Shown here: positions 37,153 through 49,191 of the stretch, piece by piece | Layout of the letters: each line of letters starts with the position of its first letter | How positions within the stretch are numbered: the first letter of the stretch is position 1 | Source: Wyeomyia smithii | Taxonomy: Eukaryota > Arthropoda > Insecta > Diptera > Culicidae | Assembly (NCBI RefSeq): GCF_029784165.1 | Contig: NC_073695.1 | Span: 145,785,946 to 145,849,945 of the forward strand | Direction: 5' to 3' | DNA length: 64,000 nucleotides | Position numbers and translations under genes: made by a program | Notes under the pieces: model-generated | What the model was told of the DNA's origin: nothing | What the model saw: the letters and a program-made list of their open reading frames with translations, nothing else | The model's database searches: none

Positions 37153-38792
37153 GACCTTAGGCACCATTTTGAATTGCTAAATGGCAACTTATAGGCAACA
37201 GTCGGAAATGACCGAATAATACTTAATATGGATATTTCCGTAAACGTGATGATGCATAGAAACCAAACATTGACCCTGGACATTATTTTGAATTTGAAGA
37301 CAACCACTTTTAGATTCTGGAAAACAACCAAAAATACCTCCCAATATGAGTATTTCCGGTGTCAGATTGATGCCAGAAAATTTGCTGAAAGTGACCGAAT
37401 ACCACCCAATATGAATATATTCAGAATTAGGGCGATGTACAGAAGCCAAAAGTCGAGGATGTTGTCACTTCGATAAAACCAATAATATCAAACAATTTGT
37501 CTTTTGACTTCTATCATGGCCGATTCGTCGTGCATTTGCAGACTTTAAACACATCGCAAGGAATCAATGAATTTGGAACGTTCAAATAGTACAAAACCAC
37601 ATTTTAATTATGTTGAGACCACATATATCAATCAAAGCAGGTAAAGTTTTAAATAGCCTTTGAATTTCTTTTCTTTCCATGACTTTTGAGCCACATATCA
37701 AATTGTTATGAAGTTTGTTATTTGTAAGTTTGAGAGATGACTCGTTCGTATGACACTAGCTATGTTCAAATAAGTCATGTAATCTTTGAGATAATAGACT
37801 TTCGTTGTTTTATTAACAATTTGATACATAACGGTTGCTTAAGTTCGATTATAATCAAATGAAATGGGATCGTGTAGGTCTGCCAAACTTTGAAACCACG
37901 TGTTCAATCATAATTCATCAGTTAACCCTTAACTAGCCCGCTCATCTGATAATAATAATCAAATCGGTTGTGTAGTTTCTGAGATAATGAAGTTTCGTGA
38001 TTTTCACAAGTCGGCACGTTACAAATGAAGTTACAGTTCGATTACAGTAAAATTCAATAGGGTCTTCTCAGGCAGCTAGACCATTCATTTGACACTAATT
38101 TTGTGGAAATTGGGTCGACCATCTCTGAGAAAAGTGAGTGAGTCCAAGTAGTCATCGGAATATGTTCCTTTGCATAGCTTGATTTCACATTTTCAAACAT
38201 AACAGGCAAAGTAATAGTTCGAGTGCAAAAAAAATCAATAGGGTTTCATGGGGCAACTAGACCTTTCATTTGACACTGATTTTATAAAAATCGGTACAGC
38301 CATCTCTGAGAAACATGAGTGAGATTAAACAGTCTTCAGAACACGTTTCTCTTCATAACTTTTGAACCACAAGTTCAATCTTTATGAATTTCAAAACTTA
38401 AGGGTTTTCTAGGTAGCCCGTTCATTTGAGACCGATTTTGTTCAAATCGGTTGTGTAGTTTCTGAGATATTGCTGTTTCATGATTTTCACATTTTTAAAC
38501 ATAACCTCTAAACTAAAAATCCGATTACAATAAAATTCAATAGGGTCTTATGGGGCAACAAGACTTTTCATTTGCAATTAATTTCATGAAAATCGGTCCA
38601 GCCATCTCTGAGAAAAGTGAGTGAGAATAAAAATCTGCACATACACACACACACACACACATACACACACATACAGAAAATGCTCAGCTCGTCGAGCTGA
38701 GTCGAGTGATATATGCCATTCGGCCCTTTGGAGCACTTTTATACTTTCGGTTTTGCAAGTGATTGCTATACCTTTCTAGGAGAAAGGCAAAA

Positions 38793-39019
38793 CTTCTACA
38801 GAATTAAACGTCAAATTCAGCGACTCGAGAAGCGTACTAGAGGCGGTCATCAATAACAACTCGTACCATCCATGGATAATCAGAATTAAAAAATTATTAC
38901 ACGAAAAGCAAGGAAATACAGCCCTGTGTTGGGTCCCAGCACATGTAAACATCTACGGCAACGAAAAAGCTGACTCTCTAGCAAAAGAAGGAGTACAAAT
39001 ACTACAAGGTATACAGCCC
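38793..39019 (+). pseudogene. I-clade RNase H, C-terminal part
   Basis: Continues the RNase H frame cut at 31682: 'SDSRSVLEAVINNNSYHPW', 'ALCWVPAHVNIYGNEKADSL' and 'KEGVQILQGIQP'. The 'GNEKADSLAKEG' box holds the last catalytic Asp of retroelement RNase H domains. It stops at 39019, where an unclassified insertion begins; the frame resumes at 40530 with 'IDIKIPFDDF'. Confidence 0.85.
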
Positions 39020-40528
39020 TAGGGTTATATGAAATGGTGACGTGGGACTTAACACTGTAATTAGGGGATTTTTTGTTACAAAATATACAGAGTCTGCAGA
39101 CAGAATCAATGTGTTTGCTCAGCGACTGTACGTATTTTTATTTTCAGCCTCCCTGGAAATCAATATTTGGAATATATTCAACAACACTCAAAAGAATATC
39201 ATTTATATTTGGCGATATTATGCCTGTAGTATTTTTTTGTGCAAAAAATATGTATTTGACAAGGCACAAGCATATCGTGCTTGTTGAAGAAGCACAAAGA
39301 ATTTCTCGTAATGCGTCAAAGTCAGAATTAACTCTATATCCTTAAAAACCAAATCCAATAATACTTACGTTATCATAATGAATGGTTTTGTTTTATTTAA
39401 CTGTAATTAAATCAAATCTATAGTATGGATCTTACTTTCAAAATAATATGGAAGCCTTACAAAGGTTCATCAATTAGCAAACAGAAGAAAATATTTTAAA
39501 CAAAATTATTAACAAGTTCCAGCAAAAAATCGTAGCAATCCACAATTACATTTTTTTTGCTTGACAATTTTGTTTATTTGCCTACAACTACATTCGCTGT
39601 ATTACGGAGACAGGAAATATACGTTTATTATGGTAAAGCTTAGAATAATCATATATCATCTAACAATTTTGAAATGTAAAAGAGATTCTGTACGAATCTC
39701 ACTAAATAAACAAAAAAAAAATAACAAGCATTCGCAGGCTCTTACTCTTCTATAAATGTATATATTTAGGAATTTACTCTTTCGATACTATCCGGTCAAG
39801 ATTATTTAGTTATTATCGAAGATAAAAACTAAATAAATATCCGTTGCAAAAATTTACAATTCTTGTTGAGTAATTTATGGCAATCATATTTATGAGATAA
39901 ACTTTCAATCACCATCAACAGCAGCATTGCAGTTTTTCCTCAATTGCATACAAATAGAAATGTACGAATAGAAGAGTACCACTGCTTTTACCGGCATGTT
40001 TTCTTTCAAGACATCAGTTTTTATTAGGTTCTTCAGAACCTAACACGCAGGTTTAGAAATTGTTCAAGGATGGATATTATTTCAAACTTTTAGGAAAACT
40101 TTTACCTTCGAGACATCACATTAGTCTGAGCTCATGGAAGCAAAAATAAATTGACCTATTGGGAAGGGGAGACTCTGTCAATTTTTATTTCGAAATTGAT
40201 ACAGGGAATATCACAGGGAACGGGTGGTGTCCATTCACGTTGTCTGTGCTAGGAATGCTCGCATGTAATTGGTTCACTATTGACGTAAATTTGTTATTGA
40301 AATTTTTCATCAATTTTACCGCTTAGCAATGAAATTAGAGTGATAATTAGCGTATTACAAAATTGTTATACATTTTATCTATCCAACAACATATTGGTTA
40401 TTATTATCCATCATGTGGTTATGCTGTTATTAACGTTTAAAATCTGACGCAACATTTGCCCGTTTCATTTCCAATTTTACAGAATGCATCCCAGTATAGT
40501 AAACAAAGACGTGTCCCGCGTCAAAAAA
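39020..40528. mobile_element. Unclassified 1.5-kb insertion in the I-clade element
   Basis: Bounded by the resumption of the I-clade reading frame on both sides. The left end reads 'tagggttatatgaaatggtg' then 'acgtgggac', and the right end in reverse 'ttttttgacgcgggac', so a short inverted match 'tgacgtgggac / tgacgcgggac' lies near both ends. CCC is present at both edges. The interior is AT-rich, with only short frames of no recognised similarity. A non-autonomous DNA transposon is the likeliest reading, but the superfamily is unknown. Confidence 0.5.
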
Positions 40529-41424
40529 CCCAATCGACATAAAGATACCTTTCGACGATTTCAAACGGATAATTAACGAAAAAATTATATCCACCTGGTG
40601 CAACACATGGACACGCTGCACCAACAAACTAAGACGCATTAAAAACACACCCTTCGAATGGTATACCTCATACTTGAAATATAGATCAATGAACAGGGCT
40701 ATCACCAGACTAAGAATTGGCCACACCAGACTCACACACGGCCATTACGCAAAGAAAAAGGACCCCGCTATGTGCCCGACCTGCGGCACGAGAATCACAG
40801 TACAGCACATTCTCATCGAATGTCGAACCTACGACACAGAAAGAAAAAACTGCAACCTCAGCACATCGCTACAAGAAATACTGGGCGACGATATCAACAA
40901 TCTAAAAAAAACATCGAATTCATAAAAGCGACAAACCTACAGGCATCAATCTAAAAGGCACAGCAGTAGGCAAATCAACAAAAAACACAACGAGAATTCA
41001 TATCAGCGTTTTTACCAAATATAAACTCATCCAAACTCGCACAACAACCATCAGTCACTACAAACAGCACAAACGACACACCTGGACATCAGCATGGGCA
41101 TCGAAAGTTCGCAACCAACGAAGCAGGTCGGAGATCAAGATGTCACCATCATCGAGACGCAGGAGGTACACTCTGGAATATTATGGGACCACGACATCAA
41201 GCTAACAATCCTGATAATAATGGTCGGGATTCAGCTCAGCATTACCATAGCCAAGATAATACGAAAGCAGTGGAGGATCCAGGCCATAAGGCAGCCGCTG
41301 CCATCAACCCAGTGTAAAAATAGCAAGGTGCAGTGAAATTCACACAAAACTCTGTAAAATACTAAGACCCTAATGACAATTATGGTTAAAAGGTCTCTAA
41401 TAAATATAATCATCAATCAATCAT
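40529..41424 (+). pseudogene. I-clade ORF2 C-terminus, 3' UTR and tail
   Basis: Final segment of the I element. The frame carries 'TWCNTWTRCTNKLRRIKN', 'RAITRLRIGHTRLTHGHY' and the zinc-like 'CPTCGTRITVQHILIEC', the usual end of I-clade ORF2 after RNase H. A frameshift lies near 40905. The 3' UTR runs to a tail 'ataatcatcaatcaatcatt' at about 41424. It is followed by about 30 unassigned bases and the 3' end of a minus-strand CR1-A. Confidence 0.8.
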
Positions 41425-41454
41425 TTTTTACTGTCATTTTAGATACAGTGCATA

Positions 41455-42300
41455 ATTCTTTATTCATTTCGTCAATCAGAAGTAGACAATATACAATATT
41501 CTAATATTCTACTACAATGTTTACTTACAAACTATTTTTTTCAATAAGCGTTGCGATTGCGTATTGAGCTAAAAAGTGTTTAAGTTCATGCCGAGACATT
41601 GTAAAGTCAATGGTTTCGCAGTATTGATTGTAAGTGGCCATCATACGATTCAAGGGCCGAATTTTGCATAATTTGTGCGGTAATGATTGGTGGCAAACGT
41701 GTTTCGATTTTGAAGTTGTCTAAGAGGTGCGTAGAAATTTAGCTTAGATAAAAGTGTAGCTGAATAATGCGCTGCGAAACGATGTCGTTTACAAATGACA
41801 CTATTGCGAATTCACGACGCTCTTTCAATGAGGGTATGTTTATGAGCATGCAACGAGCTTCATATGATGAAAGAGGAAATGATGTCCAACCTAATTTACG
41901 AAGAGCATACAATAGAAATTGCTTTTGTACCGATTCTATTCTTTCTTCGTGCGTTATCGTATAGGGTGACCATACAATGCTGCAGTATTCCAGTATCGAT
42001 CTTACATAGGCTATATATAATGTTTTGATGGTATACGGATCCTGAAAGTTGTAACAAATGCGCTTTATAAATCCTAGCATGTTATTAGCTTTGTGGATTA
42101 TTTTGTTGTAGTGGTCAATGAAGGTTAGTTTGGAGTCTAAGACAACTCCTAAGTCCCTAACTCTTTCACAATTTGCTACAGTTTGGTTTCCTAATGATAT
42201 TGTAATATTTGGTTTTGTTCTTTTTCGACAGAATGATATGTGGTTGCATTTTTACATTTAATTCTAGTAATATTTTTTTACACTATGTGTAGAATATGTA
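41455..42300 (-). pseudogene. CR1-A minus-strand copy, 3' part (RT thumb and 3' UTR)
   Basis: Minus strand. From 42300 leftward: 'CKKILLELNVK', the region of 'RVRDLGVVLDSKLTF' (frameshifted), then the open part 'MLGFIKRICYNFQDPYTIKT' and 'RIESVQKQFLLYALRKL'. The 3' UTR ends in degenerate 'gaaatgaataaag' at 41455. It is cut at 42299-42300 (TA) by the pogo-like element; the 5' half is at 50391-51207 and ends in the same codon region, with TA duplicated. Confidence 0.82.
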
Positions 42301-43087
42301 TACCGTAAAACGGAGCGAATAGAAACAGTCTGCGAAATATCTTGCAGTGTACAAAAAATACTATTATGTATAGAATGAATATAAAAGTTTTAAAACATGG
42401 GTCTTGCCTCCCTTTATCAAGGGTGTAACGTCCATTATAATAAAATAAGAAATTCATTGTTTTATTGAAAAGAATGTTACATGTTTCTATTCACCCCGCA
42501 ATGGGGCGAATAGAAACACTCGCAATAAAATACGTTTTCCTTGTTCTGATAGAAAATTCTAGTTTTAATTTGAAGAAAACAGAACAATTGCATCATATTT
42601 ATTGATATGAGAGGCAAGAAAACGATATTAAATATCAAAATAGTGGAAATATTCGGTTTATTACTTCATGTTTGTTATCTTATGAATGAATATGTTCTAT
42701 TAAGGTCCTTATTAGGAACAGAAGGACTCGGGGTTGGGTCAAGCATTTCCACCGGTCTGGCATCTTCCGGTGTTTCATCTAGGACACGACATCCGGGAAC
42801 ATTTTGTCTTGGTGGAACTGAAACCTTGATTCATATCTCTCAGGTCAGTCCATTCGAGCATCATGCATCAGATAAATCAGACTTTCATCACGTTTTTGGA
42901 AACTAGCGTGCTGGGCTACTGGATTGAAGTCTAAAGGTAACATCCGATTTATCACAGAGTAGTTGATTCTAAATTTCGTAACCGCTTGACAAGGAAACAG
43001 TTTTTTTTGCGTAAAATCTCAACAGCAACAGGCGAAGCGAATACGTTTTTGGACTTTTTTGTTGGTAAGTCCTGACCACCATGGTCT
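42301..43087 (-). mobile_element. pogo-like DNA transposon, left part, with transposase N-terminus
   Basis: Left end 'taccgtaaaacggagcgaat' and right end (50390, reversed) 'gaaacagtggggcgaatag' share 'ggrgcgaatagaaac' as inverted repeat. TA is duplicated at both edges (42299-42300 and 50391-50392), as for the Tc1/mariner/pogo superfamily. A minus-strand ATG at 43082 opens 'MVVRTYQQKSPKTYSLRL', like the start of pogo-type transposases, with a stop after 37 codons. Downstream fragments such as 'VLDETPEDARPVEMLDPTPS' may be the C-terminus. The DDE core is absent, so this is a deletion derivative. Confidence 0.6.
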
Positions 43088-43381
43088 TAAGTTTAAAATA
43101 GTTTATTTGACACGGCACGATACAATTTATGTTTAACTGAGCCAAGTACATTTTTTTCAATTCTAAATTAGCAGGGAAAAGAGGGAGGCACATTTTTTAT
43201 ATCTCGCTGCCGACTACGAGCTAGTGGGGATTTAAGGTGAGAGGAGGGGAGTTACAATTTTGATTTTAACTATATTGAGTTACAGGATTTATTTATTTGT
43301 ACATGGCTAAGCAGTGATGTTCCAGTTGAGCAGTTTTGGTCTGAGGTGTCTGCGTGAACATGAAGATGCCGAGTCTTCGAT

Positions 43382-46300
43382 TTAGTGTCTCCAGCATGGT
43401 GTATCATTTGCATTCAGTTTATAACGGGAATTGTAATCTAACAAATAGATAAGAAAAATCAAATTTTAATTCCAGCATTTTTTATAAACCCGTATAGCTG
43501 TGTCATGTACTGGAGATCACCGCTTCCCAGAATGTCTCTAACGGGTACGTTCGGTTGTTTTCCGCGGGCCCGAAGGGAATCTATAAGCTCGGACCTAACA
43601 CCACAGTATTCGGTACACGACCAAACAACATGCTCGATGTCATGGTAGCCATCGCCACAAACGCAGTGTTTACTGTCAACAAGCCCTAGTAGTGATTAGA
43701 CATAAGTCTGGACATCACGCGAATGAAGTCCCGACCTACATCCAACCCCTTGAACCATGCTTTCGTCGATACCTTAGGAAAAATGGAATGTAGCCACCGT
43801 CCCAGTTCATCTGAGTTTCATGATAATTGCCAACTGTTGAGTGTTCTCTGACGCAAAATGCTATATAATTCATCATAAGCAATTGGTCTCTCATAAATAT
43901 CGCCATCAATAGCACCCACCTTAGCTAAAGAGTCAGCCTTTCATTACCCGGAATCGAGCAATGAGAAGGGACCCACGCTAAGGTAACCCGGTAATTTTTA
44001 TCTGTTAAAGCACTTAAAAACCGCCGTATTTTCCCCAGGAAATACGGGGTGTGCTTCACAGGCTTCATCGATCGCAGAGCCTCAATGGCACTGAGACTAT
44101 CTGTGAAGATGAAGTAGTGGTCTATGGGCAGGGTTTCGATGATCCCAAGAGAGTACTGAATAGCAGCAAGTTATGTGACGTACACGGAAGCAGGAGCATC
44201 GAGTTTGTAGGAGGCGGTAAAATTTTCATGATAAACACCGAAGCCAGTGGACTCATCTAGATTAGATCCGTCAGTGTAAAACCTTTTATTATAACTAACA
44301 TGTTTAAACTTATTGGAAAAAATCTTAGGGATCTTTTGTGGTCGCAATTGATCCGGGATACCAATAATGTCTGTTTTCATGGTGGTGTCGAAGAATATAG
44401 CATTGTCAGAAGTACCTAATAGTGCGACATTGGAGGAAACGTATGAAGAAGGGTTAATATATTGAGCCATATAGTCAAAATATAAAGTCATAAATCTGGA
44501 TTGAGATTGAAGGTCAACCAACCTCTCGAAATTTTCAATTACTAATGGGTTCATAACTGTGCATCGGATTAGCAACCGGTAAGAGAGATTCCAAAAGCGA
44601 TGTTTCAACGGGAGAATACCTGCTAGCACTTCAAGACTCATCGTATGGGTCGGCTGCATGCAGCCTAAGGCAATACGCAAACAACGATATTGTATTCGCT
44701 CCAGTTTGATCAAATGTGTGTTTGCTGCGGAGCGGAAGCAGAAACACCCGTACTCAATTACAGACAATATCGTTGTTTGGTATAACCTTAGAAGGTCTCC
44801 TGGGTGGGCACCCCACCAGGTTCCGGTAATCGTACGAAGAAAATTAATCCTCTGTTGGCATTTTCGTGTTAGATACCTAATATGACAAGCCCAGGTGCAT
44901 TTAGAGTCGAACCAGACCCCGAGATATTTAGCGACTAAAACCTGAGAGATCGTTTTACCCGTTAGTAGGAGCTGCAGCTGAGCTGGGTTATGCTTCCTAG
45001 AAAAAACGACCAGCTCAGTTTTCTCCGGAGAGAATTCGATACCCAGCTTAAGAGCCCATGCATACAAATTGTCTAAGGTATCTTGCAATGGTCCTTGCAG
45101 ATCGCTAGCCTCGCTACCAGTAATGGATACAACGCTATCGTCTGCAAGTTGCCTCAGCGTGCATGAATTTACAAGACATTCATCGATGTCATTGACGTAA
45201 AAATTATGTGAGAGAGGACTTAAACATGAGCCCTGGGGATGGCCTCTGTAACTAATTTGGAAAGTTGTCGAATCGCCATGTGAGAAATACATATGCTTTT
45301 CTGACAACAAATTGAGCAAAAAGTTATTCAAATTTGGTGGAATTCCCTGCGATTGAAGTTTCGCGCTTAAAACTTCTACAGAGACAGAGTCAAAAGCCCC
45401 CTTAATATCCAAGAACGCAGAAGCCATTTGCTCTTTTCGAGCAAATGCGAGTTGAATTTCAGTAGAAAGCAACGCTAGGCAATCGTTCGTCCCTTTGCCC
45501 CGGCGAAAGCCAAATTGAGTATCTGAAAGTAAACCGTTTGTTTTGACCCATTTGTCTAACCGTAAGAGGATCATTTTCTCGATTAATTTCCGGAGGCAAG
45601 AGAGCATCGCAATCGGCCTATATGAATTGTGATCAGAGGCAGGTTTCCCGGGTTTCCGAATAGCAATGACTTTTACCTCCCTCCAGTCGTGCGGAACAAT
45701 ATTTAGCTCAAGAAACTTGTTGAACAAATTCAACAAGCGTCTTTTTGCAGAGTCGGGTAGATTCTATTATTGTTGCACGACAGGAGAGCCATTGAAAATT
45801 CCAACATCGAAAATGGAGGCTCTTCCGTAGTTACTAATAGCGCGTCGCGAAAGGTTTTCTGTTCCGGTACAGAGTCCTGACAGACCTTTTTGGCAAAATC
45901 GAGTATCCAGCGATCTGAATACTCCTCACTCTCATTCGAAACATCACGGTTCCGCATGCGCCTGGCGGTATCCCAAAGGGTGCTCATCGCTGTTTCCCTC
46001 GACAACGCGTTTACAAACCGCCGCCAGTATCCGCGTTTTTTCGCTTTCATCAAGCTCTTCATCTGCCTGTCGAGTACCTCGTACCTCCGAAGCAGCTTAA
46101 CAGAGCCGTACTTTCGGTAGTCCTTATACGCCGAGGACCTTCGCACGTACAGTTCAGAGCACTCTTTGTCCCACCATTTGGTAGGAGGGCGCCGTCTAAT
46201 CGTTACCCCGGTATCGGTTTCGTCTGAGCTTGAGTCGCGGCGTCGATGATCAAGCCAGAAAGGAGCGCGTATTCTTCCTCCGGAGGAAGTTCCTCGTAAG

Positions 46301-47060
46301 TCTCGATGGATTCCGTCTCATAAGACTTCCAATCAATATTACGTGTAAGGTCGTATGAGATATTGATTGGATCCGCGGGAGTTGAACCATTAGCAATTGA
46401 AATAACGATTGGAAGATGATCACTACCGTGGAGATCATTGATTACTTTCCACTGGCAATCTAACGCTAGTGATGTCGAGCAGAGGGATAGGTCAAGCACG
46501 CTTTCACGTGCTGGAGGATTAGGTACACGTGTCGCTTCCCCAGTATTCAAAAGTGTCATATTGAAGTCGTCGATTAAGTTATAGATTAAAGAAGATCGGT
46601 TGTCGTCGTACAGCGACCCCCATAGCGAACAGTGAGAGTTAAAATCTCCCAATATCAAAAAAGGCGCAGGAAGCAACTCTGCTATATCAGTAAGTTGCCT
46701 CTGTTCAATCCGCGCGGACGGATATATCGAAGCAAGGCATAGGTCTTTTCCATTCATATTCGTTTGATTGGCAACGACTTCAATATTTGAGATCGAGGAG
46801 AGGTCGATTCTAAAAAAAGAATAGCACTTTTTGATCCCTAAAAGTACCCCTCCTCCGTGTGAGTCTCGATCTCGACGATAATGTTAAAATCGTGGAAATT
46901 AAGTTGATCGTTTGAATTGAGAAAATTTTCACAGAGCGCAAACGCGTCACAATTGTGTGTTTATCAAATGAGAAAATAGATCGAATTTGGGGATGATACT
47001 TCTGCAATTCCACTGTAATACAGTTATAAAATTCCTAACCTCTTTCGACGTATTAGTCAT
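43382..47060 (-). pseudogene. Loa2 ORF2: endonuclease, RT, RNase H and C-terminal motif
   Basis: Starts at the ATG at 47060, overlapping the ORF1 stop (47053-47055). EN: 'GDFNSHCSLWGS' and 'HGSDHLPIVI' are intact, unlike Loa1. A 2-base loss near 46960 and shifts near 46800 and 46200 break the frame; a deletion near 45760 removes the start of RT ('APGLD' region in Loa1). The main RT block is open for over 500 codons (44171-45736): 'FLDIKGAFDSV', 'HPQGSCLSPLSHNFYVND' and an intact LADD at 45137-45148. RNase H starts 'FYTDGSNLDESTGFGVYH' and shifts frame near 44175. The zinc-like C-terminus is partly deleted. It ends 'DTPCWRH'. Confidence 0.85.
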
Positions 47061-49191
47061 CGAAAGATATGATAGCTGAAATGAGGGGCCAAGTTGCTGC
47101 TAGTTGCTTCAAAAAGGTTTTCACTGTGGGGAGGAGGGCAAGAAAAATATTTTGAAGGGGATCTGGTATGTTGAACGTTTTAAATATCCAATCCACAATA
47201 TCAGAGAAATTTATAAACCCTGTTTCTTTTCTATTTTCTGATTGAGCAAAGGGTGCACGAGGGGTTTTTGGTGCCCCAGGAAGCGGTGGGTACTCCTGGT
47301 TTGAATTGAAATTAAAACCAGGAGGTACTTGCTTCGGTTTTTTTTCACTACTTCCTTTTTGTGTTGGCTTATTGGTCATTCCGCTAGGGGTTATCTTACG
47401 ACCTTTGCGAGAAAGATTAGGAGAGTTAAGCATTCTCCTCTTCCTAGATCCTTCTGGCATGGCATAAGAACACCCTTCAACGGGATCGTCAGATGTACCC
47501 TCATCGGTTGGCAAAAAGGAAAAGATGTTTCCTGTCGAGGGTGGCTCAGCCCTCTTAAGCATTTCTGCAAAAGAGCGCTTTGATCGTTCCTTGAGGGAAC
47601 GCTTAATTTTTTCCTCGCGCTGTTTGTACGCGGGATACGTCGAAAGGTCATGCCGAGTTCCTTCACAGTAAAGACACTTTTCAGTATCCTCACTGCAAGC
47701 GGTCTCAGCCAGTGTGTCGAACAGTTGACATTTTTGCATGACACCCTATCGAAAAATACTGTTGCTTCTCTCGCTGACTTAGACAGCAGCGTTCAAATTT
47801 TAGCTTCTCTATTTGAGAGAATCGTGAGACTAAAGGCTAACACGGATAGGTAACGATTCTCTTTTCCGATCTCCAGCCGCTTCGACTGTCGACTGTCGCA
47901 TTGTGCAATCATGCGACAGTTTAGCACAGTAATAAGATGGAAAATTAATAATTACTATGTATGTACTGCCGAAAAATGTCATCAATCGTGTACACCAGAA
48001 TTTTAATCCCAACTTCTAAACTTTTTCATTCGAAAATAGTTCGCTGTAGCGAAAGTCTCATACAAATTTAGCATATTTAATCAAAAACAGGACAATAAAA
48101 GCATGAATCTTACAAATTCAATTAACGTCCTCGTGGTTAAATAAAAATTGACGCTAAGTGAATTGATTCCACTTCAACTCGTAATAAATGCAATAAATAC
48201 CACAGATAGCTACAGTCAATAACACACGAGCCAGAGATTGTCTATACAATGACAACAATATGAAAAGAAGTGAGCGAGAGAATTGTTGTTCATATTGAAT
48301 TCGTGACAAAAAGCAAGAGATAAAGCAGATCGTATGAAAGTTCGGTAGCGGCTACTGTCGCTTAGTGTTTCATTCCACAGTGGTAATCACAAAAATCTCG
48401 CAACTGTCGTGTGATTACTGTAGCGTACCAATACATTTCCCTACCCTGGTCTCAGCATGATTGCCTCCGCACTTGCTGCAGCGTGCCTTGTTGCAGCAGT
48501 AGGTGGCTGTATGACCTAACTGCTTGCAGTTTTGGCAATGCATGACCCGCGGTACGAACAGGCGTACAGGCAGACGAACCCTGTCAAAAGAGATGTAGTT
48601 CGGCAGTGCAGATCCGGCGAATGTTACACGGAAGGAATCCGAAGGGAGGAATTTCTTCTTCCCTTCTTCGATGGATACTGAATGCAATTGCTTGACATCC
48701 AGTATCTTTACATTTTGAATCAGGGGGTTCTTGAAACAGCCAACCCCGTGACGCAAAATGTCATCAACCGTGAGGTTTCCTTCGGTAACCACACCGTCGA
48801 TCTCCACGTCCTCGGCAGGGATGTACACGCGGTACTCTCTCGTGAAGAGCTCGTAGCTAGCAATTGCGTTTGCTTGCTTCAAGCTACTCACGACAACTCG
48901 CAGTTTGTTCGGTCTAACCTCAATAATTTCGGTTACGTCCGAAAACTGTTTTGTCAGGTCCTTGCCGATTTGTATTATATTAAGAGGCTTCTTAATGGGC
49001 CTGAAAAAAACTATGAACGGACCTTTCGAAGCATCTGGGTAAGCTTTCACCCGTATTTCAGGTACCCTTGGTACAGGGCTAGGTAGCGGGGATGGTACAG
49101 GGGAAGGCAGGGGGAAACTGCAGGGGGAGATTTCAATCTCTTCCCCATTTGTTTCCACATCCAGGAATAGTTCCATCTGGTTATTGTCCAT
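47053..49191 (-). pseudogene. Loa2 ORF1, split by a hAT-like MITE
   Basis: First ATG at 49191. The N-terminus is acidic and then proline-rich ('PLPSPVPSPLPSPVP'). An RRM-like part follows: 'GPFIVFFRPIKKPLNIIQ' and 'RPNKLRVVVSSLKQANAI'. The knuckles are 'CQNCKQLGHTATYC' and 'CSKCGGNHAET', with a third, 'CLYCEGTRHDLSTCPAY'-like, after the MITE (the first C of the third pair reads Y in this copy). The C-terminal region is basic and ends 'LISAIISFDD'. The MITE (47710-48448) lies between the second and third knuckles. Outside it there are few disruptions. ORF2 begins inside the last codons. Confidence 0.85.
47710..48448. mobile_element. hAT-like MITE, 739 bp, in Loa2 ORF1
   Basis: GTCTCAGC is duplicated at 47702-47709 and 48449-48456. 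Loa1 carries the same ORF1 region with one GTCTCAGC (near 52504), a paralogous empty site. The element starts 'cagtgtgtcgaacagttgac' and ends 'tttccctaccctg', so the terminal bases are CAGTG and, reversed, CAGGG. Beyond those, the inverted repeats are poor. An 8-bp duplication and CAG ends suit hAT. The interior has a small hairpin around 'tgtcgactgtcgcattgtgc' but no transposase. Confidence 0.85.

Larger units (their letters stand above)
32439..37576. repeat. S-family modular repeat interrupted by a CR1-A copy
   Basis: The name S is mine. The first part (32439-33070) opens 'catataaaaatgcagtcaag' and a TCTG run, then holds about four modules with 'cctcccttctgga'-like and 'gaactaatcaaccaaatgga' strings. 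From about 33080 to 33997, and again from 37153 to 37480, 'gatggcgacttccggttt' units of roughly 115-130 bp alternate with 'accacccaatatgagtattt'. The right boundary at about 37576 is set by the resumption of F. No coding sequence apart from the embedded CR1-A. Confidence 0.7.
31683..38792 (-). repeat. F-family repeat #2 inserted in I-clade RNase H, carrying nested insertions
   Basis: The F tail starts at 31683 ('aaaacctaaattaatccacc'), continues at 32397-32438, then resumes near 37577 ('ggaacgttcaaatagtac') and ends with the CA head and 'ctaggagaaaggcaaaa' at 38792. A hAT-like MITE splits it at 31791-32396, and an S repeat with an embedded CR1-A splits it at 32439-37576. The RNase H frame of the I element is continuous across it, which proves a single insertion. 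Confidence 0.85.

Noticed and set aside
33080..37480. Two independent satellite arrays (33080-33997 and 37153-37480)
   Set aside because: They are one array split by the CR1-A insertion; the repeat phase ('ggagctaacaattg' to 'accttaggcacc') continues across it.
25172..41336. Several unrelated RT genes on the plus strand
   Set aside because: Reading frames at 25252, 29224, 38793 and 40529 are successive parts of one I-clade element (ORF1, EN-RT, RNase H, C-terminal zinc motif).
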